A DNA stretch of 64,000 nucleotides, from the NCBI GenBank assembly GCA_027488865.1, contig JAIYAU010000030.1, forward strand, positions 1 through 64,000, in the 5' to 3' direction. The position numbers were made by a program, and so were the translations under genes. Shown here in pieces: positions 1 to 7,745 of the stretch; positions within the stretch are counted from its first letter, which is position 1, and each line of letters begins with the position of its first letter. This DNA is from Cytophagaceae bacterium. Its GTDB lineage: Bacteria > Bacteroidota > Bacteroidia > Cytophagales > UBA9547. The notes under the pieces were generated by a model, which saw only the letters and a list, made by a program, of their open reading frames with translations, did no database searches and was not told the DNA's origin.

Positions 1-2812
1 TGTAGGCCGTGTTTTTGATCATCGTTTCCTCGGGCAGGTTGGCTTTGGGCTTGATGGTATAGCTCACAAAGCCGTGGCTTGCTTTTTCGTTGGTATTGCT
101 ATCAGCCAACATGATGTTGAAAAACATAAACTGGGTCAAGCCAGAGGTGCTGTCCAAAGTGGTACTTAAAGAGTGACTGCTTCCTGTGATTTGTAGAGAG
201 TTGTAATCGAGGAATTTACTGATGGTATCCTTGATCAGGACATGGTAGGCGGTGTCGTTGCCTGTGTTTTGAAAATGGACGGTATAGTTTAAAGGTTTGT
301 TCTTCAAGGTATAGTTTTTGGCACCTATCGGGGCGGGAGATACCTCTTTGATGTTGGGATCATAAGCACAAGTAACCCTTCTTTTAAGTGTATCGGCAAA
401 TACCTTTCCGTTGGCTATTAATTTACTGGTGTATAGGAGTGTATCACCACTGCGGGTAAAATCTGGATTTTGCACATTCAATTTGATTTGGCGGTCCGTG
501 CCTGCCTGAAAGTTTGCAAGTGTAAAGTACATCTTGTTGTTTTTGAGTGAATCGTACGCAGGAAATGAACTTTTAACAATAACATCCTTATCGAGTTGGA
601 TTTCTATTTTTGTGTTGTCTTTCGTGGTGCCGAAGTTATTATAGGTAAGCCACATGGTAGTTTCTTGGCTGCATCTTCCACTTAAAGTAACAATATTGCT
701 TTTGTAGACCGTGGTGTCTGGCGCATAAACGGCAAAATCAGGCAAGTTGATAGGGTTTGAACCTAGACGAAAAGTAAAACTGGTATCTTTGCTTAGTTTG
801 TAATTGCCTGCTGGGACATAGCTGAGTCTGTAGGTCTTACCCGTATCGGCCTCCAGCGTGTATATGCCTTGAGTGTTGGTGTAGGCGATTTGTTTCCCTT
901 GGCTTAAGCTTACCTTTTGGTTGGATAGGTAGTGTTCATTGGTATCTTTTATACTGTTTTTGTTTTTGTCAAGGAATACTTTGCCAGATATGGTTTTAGA
1001 GTAGGTGTAAGTAAAGGGGTTGTCTTCGAGAAGGACTGAAATTCCACGATTTGACCCAAACCATTTATTTCCGAGTGCATCGATGACTATGGAAGTAATA
1101 AAATTACCAGTAATACCCGAATTAAAACTATTGTATTTGGTCCATATGCTGTCGTCAAATTTGTAAACTCCATCCCAAGTCCCAAACCATTTATTGCCTT
1201 GCTCATCAATAGCTATAGCATGTACAACACTATTTACCAAAGCAGAATTAATAGAATTGTAAGTAAACCAAGTGCTATCGTCAAATTTGGATACGCCATA
1301 TCCAGTTCCAAACCATTTGTTGCCTTGCATATCAATGGCTATGGAAGTAACCTCATTACCTGCCAACCCCGAATTGGCAGTGTTATAGGGTGTCCAAGTA
1401 CTGTCGTCAAATTTGTATACCCCTCCAGAAATAGTCCCAATCCATTTGTTGCCTTTTGCATCTATGGCAATGGAACTTATATAATTGTATACTAACCCCG
1501 AATTGGCGGTGTTATAGTGCGTCCAAGTACTGTCGTCAAATTTGTATACCCCTCCAGAAATAGTCCCAATCCATTTATTGCCTTTTACATCGACTGCGAT
1601 CGAGGTAACTGTTGAGAAGTCTGAAAAGTAGATAGTCCATGTACTGTCGTTAAATTTGTGTAAAGCTCCAGCCCCAACCCATTTATTGCTTTGTGAATCG
1701 ATAGCAATGGACGTCACTAGTCCTCCTTTAAATTCTGAATTATTGCTATTATAGTTAGTCCAAGTGACGCCATCAAATTTTGATACTCCTGCTCCGTCAT
1801 AAATACCAACCCATTTGTTGTCTTGTGCATCGATGGCTATAGATCTTACATCATTATCGAATAAATCCGATTCCGAACTCTTATAGGTATTCCAATTGCT
1901 ACCATCAAATTTGGAAACTCCTTGGTAAGTCCCAAACCATTTATTGCCTTGCGCATCAATCGCAATGGAAGTTACCACATCATTTACCAAACCCGAATTA
2001 TTTACACAATAATAAGTTAAAGTGCTGTCGTCAAATTTATACAGTCCATGACCCGAATCACCCATCCATTTAATGCCTTTTGTGTCTATCGCAATGGAGG
2101 ATATCCAACCACGTGTTAAGCCGTAATTGTCTTCATTAAAGTTTGTTAAGGTGCTGTCATAGAATTTATATGCTCCACTTCCAGTCCCCAACCATTTATT
2201 GCCTTCTGCATCAATGGCTATTGCATTTATTGGATGGCGTAACAATTTGGTAACCTGATTACTGTCATCAAATTTGAATAGTCCTTCATTAGTGCCAACC
2301 CATTTACTACCTGTTGCATCGATGGCAATGGATCTTATCCAGTTATTTATTAAGTTAGAATTATCATAAGTAGTCCAAGTGCTGTCGTCAAATTTGGATA
2401 TCCCTTCACTAGAAGTCCCAAACCATTTGTTACTCTGTGCATCAATGACGATACATAATACATCATTACCTGCCAAACCCGAATTGAAGGTATTATAAGT
2501 CGTCCAAGTACTGCCGTCAAATTTTGATACTCCTCCACCATAAGTACCAAACCATTTGTTGTTTTGTGCATCGATGACGATAGAAGATATATCATTGTTT
2601 GCTAAGCCTTCAATTTTAGTATATTCAGCAAGTAATTTACCACTTGTATCCCTTAAAACAACACCACCTGTTGTGCCAATCCATACTTTGTTGCCTTCTA
2701 TTGCTATAGCATTGACTCGATCCTTATTGGTAAAGTTTTTCCACTTCTCCTGTGCGCATAGGCTTTGAATGGCAAATACTAAAAGAATGAGGGTTTTTAG
2801 GCTGGTTTTCAT
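1..2812 (-). CDS. Secreted multi-repeat propeller protein (partial, 3' end outside window)
   Basis: Read from the minus-strand ATG at 2812, the frame stays open to the left edge (about 937 codons), so the C-terminus is missing. It begins with a signal peptide (MKTSLKTLILLVFAIQSLCAQ). About 14 repeats of roughly 43 residues follow, each with a core such as SSIAIDAQGNKWFGT and a KFDDSTWT strand; this is the two-component-regulator-propeller type of repeat. After the repeats comes a SdrD/Cna-B-like beta domain (GKVFLDKNKNSIKDTNE), then a DUF11-like region (LNYTVHFQNTGNDTAYHVLIKDT). I infer a cell-surface or secreted protein, since most T9SS cargo of this build has a sorting domain at the end that is not visible here. 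No kinase or DNA-binding part is seen, so it is not itself a hybrid sensor in the visible part. Family assignment is good; the ligand is unknown. Confidence 0.85.
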   Translation of the reverse strand, partial: MKTSLKTLILLVFAIQSLCAQEKWKNFTNKDRVNAIAIEGNKVWIGTTGGVVLRDTSGKLLAEYTKIEGLANNDISSIVIDAQNNKWFGTYGGGVSKFDGSTWTTYNTFNSGLAGNDVLCIVIDAQSNKWFGTSSEGISKFDDSTWTTYDNSNLINNWIRSIAIDATGSKWVGTNEGLFKFDDSNQVTKLLRHPINAIAIDAEGNKWLGTGSGAYKFYDSTLTNFNEDNYGLTRGWISSIAIDTKGIKWMGDSGHGLYKFDDSTLTYYCVNNSGLVNDVVTSIAIDAQGNKWFGTYQGVSKFDGSNWNTYKSSESDLFDNDVRSIAIDAQDNKWVGIYDGAGVSKFDGVTWTNYNSNNSEFKGGLVTSIAIDSQSNKWVGAGALHKFNDSTWTIYFSDFSTVTSIAVDVKGNKWIGTISGGVYKFDDSTWTHYNTANSGLVYNYISSIAIDAKGNKWIGTISGGVYKFDDSTWTPYNTANSGLAGNEVTSIAIDMQGNKWFGTGYGVSKFDDSTWFTYNSINSALVNSVVHAIAIDEQGNKWFGTWDGVYKFDDSIWTKYNSFNSGITGNFITSIVIDALGNKWFGSNRGISVLLEDNPFTYTYSKTISGKVFLDKNKNSIKDTNEHYLSNQKVSLSQGKQIAYTNTQGIYTLEADTGKTYRLSYVPAGNYKLSKDTSFTFRLGSNPINLPDFAVYAPDTTVYKSNIVTLSGRCSQETTMWLTYNNFGTTKDNTKIEIQLDKDVIVKSSFPAYDSLKNNKMYFTLANFQAGTDRQIKLNVQNPDFTRSGDTLLYTSKLIANGKVFADTLKRRVTCAYDPNIKEVSPAPIGAKNYTLKNKPLNYTVHFQNTGNDTAYHVLIKDTISKFLDYNSLQITGSSHSLSTTLDSTSGLTQFMFFNIMLADSNTNEKASHGFVSYTIKPKANLPEETMIKNTAY
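1371..1628 (-). repeat. Recent tandem duplication of a propeller repeat unit
   Basis: Two adjacent 129-bp units (1371-1499 and 1500-1628) inside the propeller gene are much more alike at DNA level than the other repeats. They share a long almost unchanged block covering the codons for YKFDDSTWT and the I-D-A-KGNKWIGT core. The 129-bp period equals 43 codons, so copy number can change without a frameshift. Confidence 0.7.
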
Positions 2813-2848
2813 AAAGAAAAAATTAGAAATTATTAGTTTTACATTATT

Positions 2849-2879
2849 CAAAAGTAAGGGTTTGGGATGATAAAACCAA
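2849..2879 (-). promoter_or_regulatory. Bacteroidota-type promoter of the propeller gene
   Basis: On the minus strand TACTTTTG (2856-2849) fits the -7 box TAnnTTTG, and a TTG (2879-2877) lies 20 nt upstream. This puts the transcription start about 30 nt before the ATG at 2812. It is a consensus match by eye only. Confidence 0.5.
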
Positions 2880-2884
2880 TACAA

Positions 2885-2898
2885 CCTACCCCCGTAGG
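2885..2898. promoter_or_regulatory. GC-rich palindrome CCTAC-CCCC-GTAGG, possible operator
   Basis: A perfect 5-bp inverted repeat around four C stands out in A+T-rich sequence and sits just upstream of the -33 element of the propeller gene. The TAC-N4-GTA core resembles dyads bound by NarL/FixJ-type regulators. That resemblance is an inference; it could also be an incidental hairpin. Confidence 0.35.
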
Positions 2899-3611
2899 GA
2901 GCTTTTTGATGTCCTCCAAAGAGTGTGTAAATTTCTTGCATCTAACTTTTGTCTGAACTGTGATTTATTTGATTTTGGTGATTTAGTGATTTTGAAATCG
3001 AATGGATTGCTTTAATGCCATCATGAAATTGTATTCTTTAGGGTATCCAATCTTTGTTATTCCTGTTCTGCCCATTGGATGGCACTTTCTAGTGTATTTA
3101 TTTTAAGTTTAAGGGCAACTTGGGCATGGCGGCCAAACTTATCGAGTGCTCTCCAAGCGTCCCTTTCTAGCTTGTTCAGCACCGCTTTTTCCAATTCGCT
3201 GCCTACTAATTCCTTTTCTGTATTCACCAGTTGAAGCAAGTGCAAGACCATGAAGCAATCCCTTTGCCTTTGCCGTAATAGGTGCTAGGTTTAAATTTAA
3301 ATTTGAGTAATTTGTTGATTGATTCAAGAATAGTTGCTATTTTTAATAGTTGGGTAAAATTAGTATGAGTTAAACGAAATTTTAACTTGACCCCTTGGAA
3401 ATGTCCAATTATGGGATACTCGAAGGACTCTCGGAAGATACTCGGAAGACTCTTGGAAGATGAAAACAGCAAGAGTGGCGAAGAAATATTGGAAAAATAC
3501 AATTTAAGCTACTGCCACCGCTATCTTTTGTGAATTTTCTTTAACAAATGGTAACTAAGAGAGAATAACTGCACCCTAAACGTTATTTAAAACAATAAAA
3601 TTTAAGAATAG
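2899..3611. other. Long intergenic stretch with little coding content
   Basis: About 0.7 kb between the divergent propeller and LRR genes. It holds a run of TGATTT-like words (about 2958-2992), one doubtful minus-strand ORF (3057-3251), and a stretch near 3418-3462 with three close copies of an ACTC-GGAAGA-like word. No RNA gene or clear promoter for the gene at 3612 was seen. Confidence 0.5.
3057..3251 (-). CDS. Doubtful small ORF or gene remnant, 64 aa
   Basis: The ORF encodes a charged, probably helical peptide (ELVGSELEKAVLNKLERD) whose composition looks more protein-like than the surrounding shadow frames. The frame is closed by a TAG 24 codon positions or less upstream of the ATG, so it cannot be much longer. 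I do not recognise a family. It may be the tail of a decayed gene in this accessory stretch. No start signal supports it. Confidence 0.25.
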   Translation of the reverse strand: MVLHLLQLVNTEKELVGSELEKAVLNKLERDAWRALDKFGRHAQVALKLKINTLESAIQWAEQE

Positions 3612-4499
3612 ATGAAAAAAAATCTACTTTCGTTGCTTATTTTAACTACAGTTGCACTACATGCTCAGTTTGTAAGTATTCCAAATGCCAATTTTAGGAG
3701 CGCCCTTAAAGCAATCATTCCCAACGCGTTTAATATAGATAATTTATTGGATACCACTAGCAGCTTGGTAACGGGAACGACCAATCTGAACGTAAGTAAT
3801 AGTAATATATCTTCATTGGAGGGCATTCAATATTTTAAAGGATTGCTACGCTTAGATTGCTATTCTAATCAGTTAACTAGCTTGGATCTGCGTAGAAATT
3901 CAAATTTGCGAATCTTATATTGTTACTCAAATGAGCTAACAGCCTTAAATGTGAGCAAAAACACTGCTTTAACTGGTCTATTTTGTTATTCCAATTTGCT
4001 TACTAATTTAGATTTAAGCCAAAATATCGCATTGAGAGGATTGGAGTGTGACTTCAACAACATTACTAGCTTAGATGTAAGCAATAATGTAGAGCTGACG
4101 CAATTGTCTTGTAGCTCAAACCAACTGCTCAGTTTAGACTTATTGGGCTTGAGCAAGTTAACATATTTGAAAGCCGACGGAAACTGTTTTACTACGCCAC
4201 CGGCTAACCCTTTCCCTGCCACTCTTACCTCTTTTGTAGTAACTCCCAACAGAGCCAACTGCACCAATTCGTTAGAGGAAAATGACTATTCTTTAGAGAA
4301 AGTTGTAAGTTTCGCACCTAATCCTGTACAAACAACCGTCTATTTCCCCACTCCACAAACAGGGCAGTTACTTGATGCCTTTGGGAATGTAGTCGCCTCT
4401 TTCACTAATGCCTCTAGCTTATTGATGCAAAATTACCCTCAAGGAATGTACTTTATAAAACTAGAGAGCAGCAAACTTGAAAAGGTATTAAAACAATAA
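3612..4499 (+). CDS. Secreted leucine-rich-repeat protein with T9SS C-terminal sorting domain
   Basis: A 295-aa protein with an N-terminal signal peptide (MKKNLLSLLILTTVALHA, cleavage before QF). Residues of about 50-190 form LRR units of roughly 21 residues with a repeated CYSN-LT-LDLS-N pattern, as in internalin-like Bacteroidota LRR proteins. The last about 75 residues are a typical T9SS sorting domain: FAPNPVQTTVYF near its start, the GMYFIKL strand, and the terminal KVLKQ. I infer export by Sec then T9SS and attachment to, or release from, the cell surface, with the LRR as a binding surface of unknown partner. It stands alone; neighbours are more than 200 bp away. Confidence 0.85.
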   Translation: MKKNLLSLLILTTVALHAQFVSIPNANFRSALKAIIPNAFNIDNLLDTTSSLVTGTTNLNVSNSNISSLEGIQYFKGLLRLDCYSNQLTSLDLRRNSNLRILYCYSNELTALNVSKNTALTGLFCYSNLLTNLDLSQNIALRGLECDFNNITSLDVSNNVELTQLSCSSNQLLSLDLLGLSKLTYLKADGNCFTTPPANPFPATLTSFVVTPNRANCTNSLEENDYSLEKVVSFAPNPVQTTVYFPTPQTGQLLDAFGNVVASFTNASSLLMQNYPQGMYFIKLESSKLEKVLKQ

Positions 4500-4729
4500 A
4501 ATTGACTTAGAAGGATCATTTTTCTTAATCAAGAAAGAATTTAAGCATATCTAACCCTACCCTTTGGGCGATATCGTATTAAAGATAAAACTTCTTCGAT
4601 TTTAACATCAAAGACAAAATTGTTGGATTTAAGGTCAGGGTGAGGTATTAATGATAATAAAAGCAAGAGGGTTAACTTATAAGATATTCAAGCGCGCTGG
4701 AATTAATGTACCATACCTAAGCAAAAAAT

Positions 4730-5647
4730 ATGAAAAAAAGCAATTATATCGTTTTCATTGGCTTGTTTTTAGCATCAATGGGTTATGCCAATGCTCAAAT
4801 TGAATATTCGACTCCAAATTCATTCAAATACAAAAATCATTATTTCAGAAAAGATTCTCCTTCGATCACTCAAAGTAATATTGAATTAATTAGGCTAGAT
4901 AGTACAACAGCTGCTGAACGTATGCTAAAAACGATTACTCAATTGGGAACATTATACCCCTTTGATCATAATCGTTACAAAAACTATGTCAAACATAAGG
5001 TGTATGATATCCCTCAAGGGGTCGATTCACTAGTCTTTAATGTATATTGGTTAGTATTTAAAGATGATTTATATGTTTTTTTACGTGAGTTTAAATTTTA
5101 TCAAAACGGAAAAGCTAAAACATTTAATGTCTATATAAATCAGAACGAAGATAGTCTTGGCACCTACAAGCTGCTTGATTACCTTATAAATTTCAAAGAA
5201 AAAATTATTAACGAAATAAGCCAAGGTAATCATTTTGAATTGCAAGATCTAAGCATGATAACTTCGTATTCTGCACATTCTCGTCATGAAAAGAAAAAAT
5301 GTCCTCCCTGCGATAATGATACTACTAAGATTTATCAAGGGATAGAGGCTTATACAATTAGAGAAGATGTTTATGGATTGACTTTTCAGCTTGATTCCAT
5401 CAAAAAAATTATAGTTGACTCCCAAGAAATAAATGAACGATTGTTTTGTGTGTATAATCCACATCATTATTATAAATTTTATAATTCTTACGGTCGTAAC
5501 TTAGGGTACTTTGAACTATGCTTTGAATGTGGAGAATTTTCTTTATCAATCCCTGAAATAGGTTTTAAGCGATTTGGTTCATCTGCTGATTTTAAATTTT
5601 TAAAAAAACATTTACGATCGGTAGGAATACGGAAAATGTACAAATAA
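4730..5647 (+). CDS. Secreted hypothetical protein, 305 aa
   Basis: The protein starts with a signal peptide (MKKSNYIVFIGLFLASMGYANA). I recognise no family in the mature part. Visible features are a CPPC motif near residue 190 followed by an acidic DND, a second pair of cysteines (CFECGEF) near residue 263, and many aromatic residues. The four cysteines could bind a metal or form disulfides. No T9SS sorting domain is visible at the C-terminus, which ends in KKHLRSVGIRKMYK. It is a single gene, not obviously part of an operon. Confidence 0.6.
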   Translation: MKKSNYIVFIGLFLASMGYANAQIEYSTPNSFKYKNHYFRKDSPSITQSNIELIRLDSTTAAERMLKTITQLGTLYPFDHNRYKNYVKHKVYDIPQGVDSLVFNVYWLVFKDDLYVFLREFKFYQNGKAKTFNVYINQNEDSLGTYKLLDYLINFKEKIINEISQGNHFELQDLSMITSYSAHSRHEKKKCPPCDNDTTKIYQGIEAYTIREDVYGLTFQLDSIKKIIVDSQEINERLFCVYNPHHYYKFYNSYGRNLGYFELCFECGEFSLSIPEIGFKRFGSSADFKFLKKHLRSVGIRKMYK

Positions 5648-5681
5648 ATTCCTACGCATTGTATGTGTTTAGGTAATTGAT

Positions 5682-5756
5682 TTTGTGCCAGCTCACATGG
5701 TTTAAAGTTTAAGGCACAAAGCGGTTGGATTTATGGACGGGGTTGGGTAATATTGA
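5682..5756. repeat. Dispersed repeat copy 1 with inverted-repeat start
   Basis: An 8-bp inverted repeat (TTTGTGCC at 5682-5689, GGCACAAA at 5713-5720) leads into AAAGCGGTTGGATTTATGG. A diverged copy of the same core lies at 6325-6378 on the other side of the 5829-6260 gene. Confidence 0.45.
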
Positions 5757-5828
5757 AGAGTAATAGTCTCTGCACTCGACATTACAAGTGTCAAACAGCT
5801 TGCACCATTAAGGAAGAAACAAACTATT

Positions 5829-6260
5829 TTACTTCGATTGAATGAATTTCCCACTAAAAACAGTATTCTTACTACTAAGTTGACATTTTTGGTTACCCAA
5901 AGTAGCGTCCTTGATCTCAATAATAAAATAATCGCCGTCTTGCAATGTAGTTCCTTGTTGCGCTCTTATTGCTTTTATGTTAGAAAGTCTTAACATGCCG
6001 CCACTCAGGTATTTTTGTATGAACAATGGTCTCCTCTCTCTTACAAGTATAAACTCGAATTGAGAAATGACACAATTACATCCACTTCCGTCTTTTATAT
6101 AAAGTGTAGGCAACGCACCATTTATATCGAAAACAGGGGAAGTTTCTTTTCCCGAGGCACTATCAATCACCATTATTTTGCTGTAACATTTTGGCGGTGC
6201 TTGCGCAAAGGAATTTAAGTGGAATACGAGAAGGACGATGGTGCTAAAAATCAATTTCAA
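5829..6260 (-). CDS. Small secreted protein resembling the GldM/PorM C-terminal domain
   Basis: A 143-aa protein with signal peptide MKLIFSTIVLLVFHLNSFAQ. The mature part has the order of a GldM/PorM C-terminal domain: a strand around ISQFEFILV, a loop ending GGMLRLSNIKAIR, then a GDYFIIEIKDATLGNQ-like block that corresponds to the usual GD-x-x-x-I-E-x-I-x-A core. GldM is a periplasmic T9SS motor component of more than 500 residues, so this would be a free-standing domain. The match is by memory of the family pattern and is an inference. The start codon is TTG: a stop lies in frame upstream and no ATG precedes the signal peptide. Four cysteines (C25, GCNC and C-Q-L-S) may form disulfides. Confidence 0.55.
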   Translation of the reverse strand: MKLIFSTIVLLVFHLNSFAQAPPKCYSKIMVIDSASGKETSPVFDINGALPTLYIKDGSGCNCVISQFEFILVRERRPLFIQKYLSGGMLRLSNIKAIRAQQGTTLQDGDYFIIEIKDATLGNQKCQLSSKNTVFSGKFIQSK

Positions 6261-6324
6261 AGGTATTACTTTAGATAATTAAATAATATTATTCAACAAT
6301 AGTAGGAAATTATACTTTTGGCAT

Positions 6325-6378
6325 GGGGAAATAAAAGGTACGAAGCGGTAGGATTTATTGGTCGGTTCGGTATAGTTG
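6325..6378. repeat. Dispersed repeat copy 2
   Basis: The core GAAGCGGTAGGATTTATTGG at about 6342-6361, with flanking GGTAC before and GGTCGGTTCGGTA after, matches copy 1 at 5682-5756 with scattered substitutions. The two copies flank one small gene. Confidence 0.45.
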
Positions 6379-6434
6379 GAAATTAAAGATATTCATTTAA
6401 CTTTTTAACCATACCAGCACATGCCACCTCTACA

Positions 6435-7337
6435 TTATTCCCCAATAATCTCCTTTATTTCAGCCACAGTCTTTTCAATATCTATGGCTATTTCCTCTAC
6501 AGTAAACCCTTTGGATTGAAGCTTTAAAATTATTTTTTTTAGGTCTGCCTTTGCTTCTTGCTCCCTTGCCTTTGCTTCTTCTTTTTGTTTTCTTTCTTCG
6601 GCAACAGCGTCTTCTATGGCTGAGTCGATTTCACTTTGGCGGATGCGCTCAGCTTTTATAAAATGTTCGTATTTTTCCCTTTCTTCGGTGCTCATGCTGT
6701 CCACCCGCATCTTTTCTTTGGCTTGTGATAAGCCTTTGGCTCTAAACTCGTCTTTAATTTCACTGTTCTTCAAAAAATAAATCCATTCGTCCAACGGATC
6801 TTTGGCTATATTATTGAAGTTATTGACTTTTAGCAAATAATAAGTGGTGAGTATTTCATGTGGATATTGTATTTGGTACAATTCCTTTTGGGTTTTAGAA
6901 AGGGACAACTCGTTATGGGTATGGATGCCCTTGAAATGAGTCTCTCCCAAATACACATAATCGTCGCCATGGCCCAGTTCAAAATAAACAATATTTACAG
7001 AATATACTTTAACTACTTTGTCGTAGGCATCGCCCGAATTGAGTCTTTCGCTAATAGCCTTAGCTTGTCCAAAACTCATGCGATGAAAATAATCATGCTC
7101 TTTTTCGTTTTGAACTTCTATCAAAAAAAGTTTCCCTTGGGTATTTTTTACAAGGATGTCAACAATATTACTCTTATCAAATATATTTTCTTTGTTGCCC
7201 TCACTTTCTACAATCTCTTGAATAAAAATATCTTCATTTAACAGCACAGAGAGAAACCCCTCCAAAATATCAAAATTGGCTTTGTTGCGGAGAAGCTTTT
7301 TGATTGCCCAGTCAAAACGAATGTGTGTTTGAGCCAT
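6435..7337 (-). CDS. Rpn/PD-(D/E)XK nuclease family protein
   Basis: A 300-aa member of the Rpn (recombination-promoting nuclease, PDDEXK_2 transposase-like) family. Residues 1-16 show the typical opening with FDWAIKKLL. The catalytic core is visible as D60 in SNIVDILV and E74-V-Q76 in LFLIEVQNE, the D-x13-E-x-Q form of PD-(D/E)XK. The second half is a coiled coil rich in Lys, Glu and Arg (about 205-275) ending with a short helix-turn-helix-like stretch (GFTVEEIAIDIEKTVAEI). Family members cleave DNA and stimulate RecA-independent recombination; some are defence or selfish elements. It stands alone without a recognisable transposon end. Confidence 0.85.
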   Translation of the reverse strand: MAQTHIRFDWAIKKLLRNKANFDILEGFLSVLLNEDIFIQEIVESEGNKENIFDKSNIVDILVKNTQGKLFLIEVQNEKEHDYFHRMSFGQAKAISERLNSGDAYDKVVKVYSVNIVYFELGHGDDYVYLGETHFKGIHTHNELSLSKTQKELYQIQYPHEILTTYYLLKVNNFNNIAKDPLDEWIYFLKNSEIKDEFRAKGLSQAKEKMRVDSMSTEEREKYEHFIKAERIRQSEIDSAIEDAVAEERKQKEEAKAREQEAKADLKKIILKLQSKGFTVEEIAIDIEKTVAEIKEIIGE

Positions 7338-7640
7338 GAAATAAAATTATTTATACACAAAAATAAGCATAAATATAAGATGTAATAATGAACCTTTTCA
7401 AACTGCCAATATTAATTTATTGAGTTCAAAATTTATCATTTAGACACAATTGAACACAAATTAAGACCATTCAATTCGAATTATTATCATAGTTCTAGCT
7501 TCTATCGTTTTAATCAAATACTTCTAACCAAATAATTATCTTCTCACGAAGCTTATATTTTTAAAATGATACTTAAAAACATGCGATAGAATGATTTCCA
7601 AAGGTTTTTATTTGAAATTAGTAGGTGCTGAAATTGTTAC

Positions 7641-7680
7641 TTTTAAACTGTACGGAAATAAACTTCCGTACGGTTTAAAA
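7641..7680. terminator. Long inverted repeat, probable bidirectional terminator
   Basis: Arms 7641-7657 and 7664-7680 pair over 17 bp with a single T/G position (a wobble in RNA) around the loop ATAAAC. The arms begin and end in TTTTAAA and AAAA, so either transcript would have a U-rich side. It lies downstream of the FG-GAP gene. Confidence 0.55.
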
Positions 7681-7700
7681 GAACAAATTTTTAAAAAATT

Positions 7701-7724
7701 GTATAAACCTTTTATTGTTTATAC
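7701..7724 (-). terminator. Intrinsic terminator of the FG-GAP gene
   Basis: A perfect 8-bp stem (GTATAAAC / GTTTATAC) with an 8-nt loop starts 22 nt after the minus-strand stop codon at 7746 and is followed on that strand by AATTTTTT. Confidence 0.6.
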
Positions 7725-7745
7725 CCAATCTATTGGTTTGATTAA

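Larger units (their letters stand above)
7338..7745. other. A+T-rich intergenic region with two terminator-like hairpins
   Basis: Between two minus-strand genes. The left part (7338-7590) shows nothing recognisable. The right part holds the two hairpins listed separately. A plus-strand frame at 7591-7803 runs through the hairpins and into the next gene's C-terminus and is judged not real. Confidence 0.5.

Noticed and set aside
1-2812. Hybrid two-component sensor
   Set aside because: The propeller repeats match those of hybrid sensors, but the visible C-terminal part continues into Cna-B- and DUF11-like domains, not a kinase.
3139-3502. Two further minus-strand ORFs overlapping the 3057-3251 frame
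   Set aside because: They lie in other frames of the same stretch and one reads through the repetitive AGGACTC-like words; no coding signal.
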